Made by a program: the position numbers and the translations under genes. A stretch of 64,000 bases of DNA, taken from assembly GCA_019671005.1 (NCBI GenBank), contig CM033745.1, positions 45,565,241-45,629,240 of the forward strand, in the 5' to 3' direction. Positions 55,574 to 64,000 of this stretch are shown here, one piece after another; within the stretch, counting starts at the first letter, position 1; each line of letters starts with the position of its first letter. The DNA is from Hibiscus mutabilis (Eukaryota > Streptophyta > Magnoliopsida > Malvales > Malvaceae). The notes under the pieces were generated by a model that saw nothing but the letters and a program-made list of their open reading frames with translations, searched no databases and was not told where the DNA came from.

Positions 55574-57863
55574 TGTAATACCTGAAAGTTTGGTTAGTGA
55601 CCAAAATGAATAAAATAAAAATTTGGTGGCTAAAGTGAAAATTTTTGAAAAGTTTGAGCACTAAAATAGTAATTTTCCCAGAAATAATTTTTATCTCATA
55701 AATGGATAGTTCACCTACAAGAAGTGGGTTGGAAACGAGGTCTTTAAATTAATGTGGGATTTTGATTTTCAGGAAATTATATGACAAAGTTTCTAGAATT
55801 TTTTGGATAAATGGATCTAATATAAATTCAACAAGAAAGTGATATTAGCCATTGGATGGAAGGCTAAAAATGTCAATACAAATGGTTATAATGTTAAAAT
55901 TAATATTGACCATATGATTAAGATATTTTTTCCATGTTAAATCCTAGCCATTGGATTAAAGGGACAAGATGGAAATTTGAGTTTGATTCAAGGGAAAAAC
56001 TGGAAATTGATATAGTTCAAGGGCAAATTAGTAAACTACCAACTCAAGATTAAATATAGGCCATTGGATGAAGGATGATGACATGTGGCAAACTATGGAT
56101 TCATTGGATTTGAGGCCAAAATAGTCATTTGACTATTTGGAAGATATTTTACTAATTATAGATATTAAAAATGACAAATGGCATAAAGGAAAAGAAAAGA
56201 AAATACAAGATTGTTCATCTTTCTTCTCCAAAATGTGATCTACCAAGGAACAAAGGTAAGAATTCTAATTTTTGATTTTTCATCCCTAAATACTTGGATT
56301 TAGGGTTATAGAATGAAATACAATTTTGTTCTCCATTGAATTCTCTTTCATTTGGAATAAGAAATTCATAGAATAGTTGAAGATAACTCTTGAATTTTGA
56401 AGAGAGATAATTTAAGGTTTAGGGATCCAAATGAATTAGGATTGTTATGTGATGTTATATCATTTGCATACTTGATTGAAATTGAAATTGATGTATTTTG
56501 GATGGAATATCATTTGGTTAATTAGGTTTTAATTTGTTTAAGGATTCAAGTTGAATTTGGAGTTTTCATGAAAGGAAAATGTTGGAATAATGTAATTAAA
56601 GGTCAATTTGAGGAGTTAGAATGGTTAAAGGATTCTAAAGATGTGAATTATGAAATCTGCCCAGAATTTTAGTCTTTGGCGGTGAGTTTAGAAATCCACC
56701 AAAAAATTCATAAAAATTATTAGAAACTAAGACAAATACCATTGTATTCTTGGTTTAGTCTAGTTTTGTTTAAAACAAACAGTGACTGATTTCAATTTGT
56801 ATATCAAAAGATATGAATTTTTAAGTGATGAAAGGTCAAAAAACAATGTAGCAGTCTGCTCCCAAATTCAGCACTGGAATTCGACTTCAAATATTTGTCA
56901 TAAATTGTACTAGTTGAATTTGAACTATTCGTTTATATGGTTGAAAAGCTTATCGAATCTAGCTTTTGTCAAGACAAATGGAATTGAATACCGAGATATA
57001 TATTATTTTATATAAATATTTCTTTGAAGGTAGCGCAGGCTGATAGATTATAAAATGAATGTCTTATTGGTATTATTAATTGTGCATGTAAGGGATGAAT
57101 GTGAAGCACTACAGTAAACACGAGAAATAGAAAATTCAGTAGATAAAGAAAATGAACAAACTCGAATTTCTCTTAAGTTATTCAATTTTTTGGATAAGAA
57201 GTGTTAAGGTGAGTGCAATTGTATACATATCATAATATATTGATGTTTTATACATCATTGGGGTGGATTGCGACAAGCTTACCTGAATTTTTATTGTCAT
57301 TGAGCATATGATTGACATATTATAAACATCTCAAGATTGAACTTTAAAATTCATTGATAATTTAATTACTTACATACGTAAGTTAGAAATGTTATTTTGG
57401 GTATGAACTGCCTAATGTTATTATATGTTGCTATACATTGGCATGGATAAAATATTTATTAATATAAAGTCCAAGTATTTTATAGAGATTTGAAAGTATA
57501 GTTGGCTAGCCATAGAGTCATAAACATCTGTATAAATATTCTAAGCACTACGGTGCAACATTTATGTACACAAGGAAGGTTGGGTATACGAGAGTACTTT
57601 GGTACATATTAAAGCAATTTGGTGCAACTTTTATATATACTCAAGGAAGGTTGGGTATACGGGGATGATTCATGTACTTAGATTCTCTTATTTAAATACT
57701 TTGGGCTATGATAAAAAAGGAAATGACTAAGGTGCAGATAATTATGCATTAGTTTAATATATTGATGTTGCAATGGCAACAAATGGTAAGTAAGTTAAGC
57801 TTGAAAGCTTAATATTAATGGTAAGTCTTGATATAATTTTAAAGGAATTGAACAAACATATTC
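55574..57863 (+). repeat. LTR F: truncated relative of element A LTR
   Basis: Starts TGTAATACC and shares ordered blocks with 1596-4990: CTTTGGCGGTGAGTTTAG zone against 3530, AAATTCAGCACTGGAATTCG against 3715, AGTTGAATTTGAACTATT against 3760, and GGTTGGGTATACG against 4760. It has no right end: element E begins at 57864, at the place equivalent to ~4990 in LTR A. It carries GCAC-TACG-GTGC at 57545-57556. No gene is visible. Confidence 0.75.
57545..57556 (+). other. GCAC-TACG-GTGC hairpin in LTR F
   Basis: Identical 12-mer to that in element C 5' LTR (26643-26654), and one loop base away from 4707-4718. A partly decayed AGCAATTTGGTGC follows at 57604. Confidence 0.45.
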
Positions 57864-60800
57864 TATAACACCCCGATTTTGGGCTTAGAAGTTAGTCGGG
57901 TTGGCTAAACGGTTCCGTTGAACCGGGTTCAAGCGGTTTAGACTCATTTCGAGAATAATTTGGAATAAAAGGTTTTTGAGTGAGATAAAATATGGGAAAA
58001 TGTTTTAAAATCCTAAAGTGATGTTTTTAAGGTTTTGGTGGGTTCAATTTGACAAAATGGATTTGTTTTAAATGACATTTTGAGAAAGGTGACTAAATTG
58101 TAAAGATTGTAAAATGTATTTTGATGACTAAATTAAAAGGAGTCAAGTCTTAGAATCTTTAGGGAGCTATTACACCAAGATGTTTTAGCCTTTTCCCTTA
58201 TTTTGGTATTTTAAAGGTTTATTAAAATGATTTATTAAATGCTTTAGTAAAAGGAATTTCCAAAAAGGCTTAAACATTTCTTACGTATCTTCCTATTTTC
58301 TCATCTCTTTTCTCTCTACTTTCTCACTTGCCTAACTAAACTTCTTTCACTAAAATGATGAGAAATCAATTTATTTGATTTCCTTCTTGGTTTCTTAAAT
58401 TGATCCTTACATTTCTACACCAACTAGCATTGGATTTCTTGAAGGTTTTTTCATCTAAATCTTTGCCAAACAAGGGAAAAGCTTGTGTTAAAGGTGATCT
58501 TCTAAATTATCCTCTAAACAATGGTTCTTTATTGAAATTCTCAAGTTCTTGATTCTTGTAATTTGTTTTTTAAATTGATTTGAGTTAAAGAGGGTGATAT
58601 CTTGCTTTGCTTTGATTTAGGTTTAATTGATGAAAATGGTTGAGATTCGTTTTGGATTATTATTGCTGCATTTTGAATTAATTTTAATCATAAATTGATG
58701 ATTAATAATGTGGTAAAGTGGGTTTTAACGTTGTAATCACGAAACTAGGTGAATTGCTAGATTTCTAGGTTGAAATCTTTGAGATTATGGCTTGTTTGTG
58801 TTGTTTAATGGTTTCTGGTGGTAAAAAGATATTGAGGGGATGTTTTTAGATGTGTTTTGATGTTGTTTAAAGGTTAATCTCATTGAAAAATGGCTGGAGA
58901 TTGTTTAGAAAGGATTCACTGATGTTTTCGGTTGATTTCGGATGCCGCTTGTTGGGTTTTTATTAGAGTGAGTTGTGGAGTTAAGTTGATTGAGGTTTTG
59001 ATGCAAGAATGTGCATTAATCCTCTTTTTTATTTTGGTTAGAAGCAGGGGAGGTTGATCCGGCAATGTTGGAAGAAGTCTCGGTTGATTTGGAGGCTTGA
59101 GATCACTTCAGCAAAGCAAGCAGAGCATTGTCGGTTAGCGGAATTGGTTTTAAAACTTTTGAAGGTTTGAAAGCAAGGTTTGGGGGTTTAGATTGAGCTT
59201 GAAACGCTAATCTAAGCTTGAAAGTAAGTATGAAAGATTTCACTCTCGGTATTTCAGTTTTCCTATTGTTTTTGTTAATCATGCTCATGTTTTGGAAAGA
59301 GATTTGTTACCTACTGTTTATGCATGTTTTATGAATTGTGAGATGATTCATGTGATCCCATGAGATTGATTTATGATTTTAAAGAGATTATATCTTGTTG
59401 AGAAAATGCTATGCATTGTCCATGCTTTTGAAATGGGACGAGAAATGGTTTATGTTTATGCATTGAAAAATAGTAAGGTAACATGGTTTTAAAGTGTATA
59501 TTGGCAAGTGTTGAGATTTAATTAATGTCCGATATAATTGATTGACCAATAAGATTAAAGTACACTTTAAAATACAAAATTCGTACGTGAGACAAATTCT
59601 TTGGTTACACAATAGGGGTAGTGCTATCACATATGGGCAATGAGGGTAGTGCCATCCCGATCGAAGTGAGATTATGGTGAGGGTAGTTTCACCATGAGAC
59701 TTGTGGGGGTAGTGCCATCAAGGAATTTGCATATCCAAACATGAATGGATAGAGGTAGTGCTATCCAAGGATGGGATAGTTCCATCCAGGTCACTTGAAT
59801 GCCAATATATGAGATTACATGTATCATGATTTGTAAATGGTTTTGTATAGTGAGATTTATACATGAGATTATATTTTGTGATATGCTTTATGAGAAACAA
59901 GCATGAGAAGCTTTGGCTTGAGATTTGCATTATGGTTAATGCATGAGATTTATGATACATGTTTTAAATGATTGATGATTTTGCTTTAAAAGGGTTTTAA
60001 AGCATGAGATATATTTGAGCATGATGAAAGATGGTTTACACTTGAGAAATGGTTTTAAAAAGCATTGTTTTTGGTTTTTAATCAAGCAACCCTCACTAGG
60101 CATTTATGCTTACGCTCTCTTTTCCAACAATGCAGAGAAATAGCTTGAGTGAGGCAGCGAGAAAGCAAGGGGAAATACCAAGTGGCGTATATGGTTTTAC
60201 GTTTACTAAATAGTAATAACTGGCAATGGGAGAGTGCCTATATGTTTTGGGATTATGTGTTTGAACTCCCCGGTTATGTAGCAAGTTTATATTGCCTATT
60301 TGGACTCGTAAATGGTTTTAATGTTAGATTATGCTTTGATTTGGGGGCTTTTGGGGAAATGTAAGTATGTTGGGTAGAAATCATGCCTATAGGTCTTTGG
60401 TTGTTATGATGCTTGTATGATGTTGTGGTATTGATGCTTGAGTCTTATATGATGTTTGGGGTTATTTTGGATGTGTTTAGAAAGGTTTTAAAGTGTTTCG
60501 ATCGTGCGGATTTTGTGAACCTGCAGACTGGTTTTGAAATCAGGCCCTAGGTTTCGAAACCAAGGGCCAAATTTTGGTTATAGGAGCCCAAGTTTCAAAA
60601 CCACATAGAGAGGTTTTGATACATTTTGGGACTCATCCGTTATGTTGAAAAATAGTTTCTAAAGTTATACTTTGGTCCCTAGTTGTTAGGTATGCAATTG
60701 GATGGATTTGGATGATCATTTTAAGCTAAAATTTAATATGTATGCTTGGAAGATGAATAATTGAGGATTGGTAAATCAAATCTTAATTAATTCCTTATAG

Positions 60801-61193
60801 TTTTACAATTTTACATTTTGGTCCCTAAAAATTAGAAATGTTTAATTGATGATGCAAATGAGCTTGGTTTAAGACGAAATTTCACATTTATGTTTTAAAT
60901 GGACATAATTAAATATTGATAAACTCAAAATGGTAGAAGTCCCTCTAATTTTCCAAAATTGAAATTTGGTCCCTAAATTGCATTTGAGTGCAATTGGATA
61001 TCGACGCGATGCCCAATTGAGTTGAGTTTTCACCCGCTACTTTATCACTCACCATAGGTTATAATATTGCATCTAGATAATATAAAAGAAAAAATGGTCA
61101 TTTATCGAGGTGAACCTTTCTAGGTTTTCTTCGGTAAACCAATGTAGCTCGCTCGGTTCAGTCTTGCGGCTAGACCATGTCAAGGGGGTTACA
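57864..61193 (+). repeat. 5' LTR of element E (3330 bp)
   Basis: Starts TATAACACCCCG (TG changed to TA) and ends GGGGGTTACA, followed by a primer-binding site. It interrupts LTR F. The 59590-59800 segment repeats GGTAGTGCCATC-type words in small hairpins. Interior ORFs (59718-59960, 60149-60364) are not recognisable proteins. Confidence 0.8.
59610..59795 (+). repeat. cluster of GGTAGTGCCATC hairpin words in LTR E
   Basis: GGGGTAGTGCTATCAC, GAGGGTAGTGCCATCCC, GGTGAGGGTAGTTTCACC, GGGGGTAGTGCCATCA, GGATAGAGGTAGTGCTATCC and GGGATAGTTCCATCC occur in ~180 bp. Several have complementary arms around a GTAGT-type loop (e.g. GGATAG with CTATCC), so each could fold as a short hairpin. Confidence 0.65.
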
Positions 61194-61198
61194 TTTGT

Positions 61199-61213
61199 TG
61201 GTATTAGAGCCAG
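61199..61213 (+). other. primer-binding site of element E
   Basis: TGGTATTAGAGCCAG, one base from the Met-tRNA consensus. Confidence 0.8.
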
Positions 61214-61462
61214 GTTTACAAAAAATTGGGAGGTAATATGTTTGTAATGATATTGATTGGGTGTTATGCACGGTGATTGATAACATGTTGTTGTGGTTTA
61301 TATGTAATGTTTTGGGGGAGAGAATTGGGGTACCCATTGCCATATTACTATTAGTAAAAAGAAATTTTGTTTTAAAACTTGAGTGTATTGGATTTTTCTT
61401 CTGGCTAGCCTAACTATTTTTATTGTTGCATTTATATGCTAGAGATTCATATTATTTTCATA

Positions 61463-62450
61463 ACGAGACCGAGACGAGAGCTTAGAATCAATACCCGTAA
61501 TGTTGAGGAGAATGTTACATCTCCTAGGGGAGGAATTGCCACCCTGAAGTAAGTACCACATGTGCTAGTTGGGCCAGTGTTGGGTGACATGGCCCTTTGA
61601 TATAGGCGATATTATGAACTTTTTAAGCTGATGTTGCTAAAGCGCATGTGTCTACTCCAACTATTGGGCAAACGGGATTGTCGTTGGAACGTCTTCGTGA
61701 GAGGAGTTGAGTGCAGTGGGTTGGTACCTAAGGCATCTGAGGTGTGGATGGCCTATGTTGTATGTATTTTTTTGATCCAATAGGGTGTAGTGACGCTCGC
61801 AAGTTGTATGTGTTGTATCCCTATTGCAAGATGATACTTATAGTTGGTGGAAAACTGTGGTTGCGGGCGTAGAATCTGATGTTGTGACCTGGAAGTTCTT
61901 TTGAACTGTCTTAAAGAAGAAGAATCTAGAAGTTGGATACCCAGAAGAAAAGAAACGTGATTTTGTGGCCTAGGTTCAAGGTAGTATGTTTGTAGCTAAG
62001 TGTGAGGTACAATTTGTTTAGTTGAGCCAGTATGCTCCTAAACTGTTGCTGGATGAGAGGCATCGTTGTGACCGATTTTGTTACGGATTGGTACATGATG
62101 TTAAGATATACATGTCGCTTTTAACTATGTTGTTTTTAACGTGTTGGTTACACGGGTGAAGGACATTGAGCAGAACCTAGGTTTATCAGTTCATGTGGAA
62201 GGTTTTGGCTTTGGCAAGAGAGTTGCAGACTTTGGTTTCGATGATATTTAGTTTAAGAAATCATTAAAAAAGGCATGCCCTAAGTTGAGGCGAGGTGGTG
62301 GTAGTGCTGGGCAAGGACCTTAGGGTCAGAGTATCCAAGCTAGAGCAACATTTAATACATGTTGGGTATGTAGATCATGTGAACACATGAAGCGGAGATG
62401 TCCACATTTGATTTGTGAGGTATAGACTTCTGCACCTATTGTTGATAACG
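61463..62450 (+). pseudogene. element E gag
   Basis: The likely start ATG has become ACG (ACGAGACCGAGACGAGAGC, giving RPRRELRINTRNVEENV). The capsid region is readable at about 61830-62130: DDTYSWWKTVVAGV, VTWKFF, VAKCEVQFV and ERHRCDRFCYGLVHDVK. A knuckle CWVCRSCEHMKRRC (CX2CX4HX4C) lies at about 62352-62393. Several stops are present. Confidence 0.8.
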
Positions 62451-62519
62451 CTTTTGGGGGTTATGGTTTGAACGATCATCTCAGAAGGGTTAGATGTGGG
62501 AATACATGTAGCTAGTTCC

Positions 62520-62830
62520 TCCGGTGAGACAGTTGTTGTGAGAAGGTTGTTTAAGAAATATCCTATGATGATTTAAGGGTTGGATATTTTCAGTTGAAGG
62601 TAAAGGATGTGGTGGTGTCTAGAATTGTCTTTCGTGCGAAGTATGGGCATTGTGAGTTCTTGGTGATGCCATTTGGTTTGACCAATGTGCCAATTGTGTT
62701 CATAGATATGATGAATTGGGTGTTTCATAAGTTTTTGGATCAGTTTGTTGTTGTGTTTATAGATGAAATTCTCGTTTACAAAAGTAACGAGAAGGATTTT
62801 GATTGACAAGTATGAATGGTTTAGTAGGTT
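62520..62830 (+). pseudogene. element E reverse transcriptase fragment
   Basis: Protease and the RT fingers are missing: the zinc-knuckle region (62393) is followed within ~130 bases by DLRVGYFQLKVKD. FRAKYGHCEFLVMPFGLTN and FHKFLDQFVVVFIDEILVY follow; the palm motif is D-E instead of D-D. The open stretch is 62594-62806. Confidence 0.85.
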
Positions 62831-63330
62831 TTTTCGCAAGAGCGAATGTTTGCTCTTTATTCGGGAGTGCAAGTTTTAGGGTATGTTGGAAGGAATTTTG
62901 GTTATGAGAAAGTTATTAGTAAGTGTGAATAGTTTAACATGCATAGTGCAAAAAAAATATATATATATATAAATATGTCATTACATGCATGCATTTGGGA
63001 ATGACATTAGAGGTTTTACATACATACACATAAACATCTATGAGGGCATATAAGTTATCATGCATACATATGTTCACACTTACAGATGACTATTCGAAAG
63101 TCGATGGAGTGATGGTGTAAGCAAGGTAGCTTCTATGAGTAGCTTTAGTAATGTGGTTCTTTGGAATTTTTAAGGGTGTTGAAGATTGGTTGAGATAGTT
63201 TGAAGCAACCAAGGTTGGAGCTAAAGGTTCATGGGTTTTCTAGATTCAGTTGTTTAATATTGAGGTTTGTTGAGGAATAATCTAAGATTGCTGCGTTGCT
63301 AGTGAAGTTGTGGCTTGTGCATCTAGACAG
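62831..63330 (+). other. degenerate RT-RNase H connection of element E
   Basis: Contains a short AT microsatellite (62950-62972). No clear protein block; this position should hold the RT thumb and connection. Confidence 0.45.
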
Positions 63331-64000
63331 TTGAGGATGCACGAGCGCAATGGTCCTACGTACGATGTTCAGTTTGCCGCAGTTGTGTTTGCTTAAAGTT
63401 TTTAGAGACTACCCCTTTGGTGAGAAGTGTGTTGTGTAAACAGTTCATAAGAGTTTGAAATATTTGATGACCCACAAGGATTTGAATCTCTAGCAACTTA
63501 GATGGTTGGAGTTGCTTAAGGATTATGTTTTGGTGATTAAGTATCATCTGATGAAGGCTAATGTTGTAGTCGATGCTTTGAGTAGGAAGATTGTGGTGAA
63601 GTTGAGGGTGATGTTTACGCGGTTGAGTGTAACGCATGATGAAGGCATGATGGTCGAGTTGCAAGTAAAGCCATCATTTTCGTAGTTGATAAAAGAAAAG
63701 TGACCTTATGATGATGCATTGGTACCACATGTTAATGGCATCATGGATGGAAATCGTCATATTTTTATTTTAAAAATGATGGAGTGTTGTGTTTTAAGGA
63801 TTTGATAGTTGTGCCTAGTGATATGCATGTTTTTGATCGAGGCTCATGCTAGTCCTTTTGCTTTGTATCCCAGTAGTACTACGATGTATCAAGGGTTGAA
63901 GGGTGAGTACTATTGGGTTGGTTTAAAGAAATATGAGGCTAAATTTTGTTGCTAGATGTATGGTTTGTTAGTGTGTTAAGGATGAGCATCAGTTTCCTTC
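63331..64000 (+). pseudogene. element E RNase H end and integrase start
   Basis: RNase H: QLRMHERNGPTYDVQFAAVV (63330-63395), then shifted frames give YLMTHKDLNL-type and LKDYVLVIKYHLMKANVVVD (63440-63575), ending ALSRKIVV. Integrase zinc domain: ECNA, then GNRHIFIL and EAHASPFALYPSSTTMYQGL with KGEYYWVGLKKYEAKF near 63835-63950. The last cysteine pair falls at the window end. Stops are frequent, and the element continues beyond 64000. Confidence 0.8.

Noticed and set aside
62573..63664. Minus-strand ORFs of ~100 residues (His/Asn-rich)
   Set aside because: They are antisense shadows of the element E RT and RNase H/integrase readings.
1..64000. tRNA, rRNA, plastid or mitochondrial insertions
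   Set aside because: No cloverleaf with conserved arms, rRNA core or organelle gene text was recognised; primer-binding sites only mimic tRNA 3' ends.

Overview
The window is nuclear DNA of a flowering plant and is almost entirely made of decayed, nested LTR retrotransposons. The DNA is AT-rich. It carries Ty3/gypsy chromoviruses of the Del/Tekay type with LTRs of 3.3-4.0 kb and a chromodomain tail, Tat-like gypsy elements primed by a TGGCGACTC-type site, and Ty1/copia elements. One Tat-like element carries a DUF7745-type accessory protein that I associate with cotton and other Malvaceae, so a Malvaceae eudicot is my best guess. That taxonomic call is inference from remembered families, not a search. 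No intact host gene, tRNA, rRNA or CRISPR array was found.

Layout. 1-5563: 3' end of Tekay element A plus its 3968-bp LTR (+). 5564-13012: Tat-like material arranged head to head, with gag, leader and LTR on the minus strand (5564-9637), a non-coding loop holding an ~80-bp tandem repeat, and a second LTR on the plus strand (10871-13012). 13013-16591: minus-strand Tekay element D, cut off in its integrase. 16592-18748: element B (+), a second copy of the A family (LTR end, protease, RT). 18749-20469: repeat-derived non-coding DNA. 20470-23836: a second Tat-like element (-) with the DUF7745 ORF, primer site and LTR. 23866-55573: a mosaic of old dispersed repeats that repeats itself several times and carries a ubiquitin-conjugating-enzyme (E2)-like pseudogene plus a second E2 tail fragment.

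Three retroelements split this mosaic: complete Tekay element C (24442-36698, 5-bp duplication ATAAT), a complete but inactive copia element (37732-42147, minus), and a gag-only copia element (about 47762-53061) in which one LTR has internal sequence on both sides. 55574-57863: a truncated relative of the A LTR, interrupted by element E (57864 to the window end), which supplies a 3330-bp LTR and a broken gag-pol.

None of the polyproteins is open throughout: stops, frameshifts and lost catalytic residues are common, so the locus is a retrotransposon graveyard. Relative order is partly readable. Element C and the copia element are younger than the mosaic, because unoccupied versions of the interrupted sequence exist elsewhere in the window. 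Element E is younger than the LTR it splits, and one Tat LTR abuts a broken integrase. The least conventional signals are the E2-like sequence riding in the mosaic, the UNCG-type hairpins in several Tekay LTRs, the inverted Tat LTR pair, and the shared-LTR copia array.
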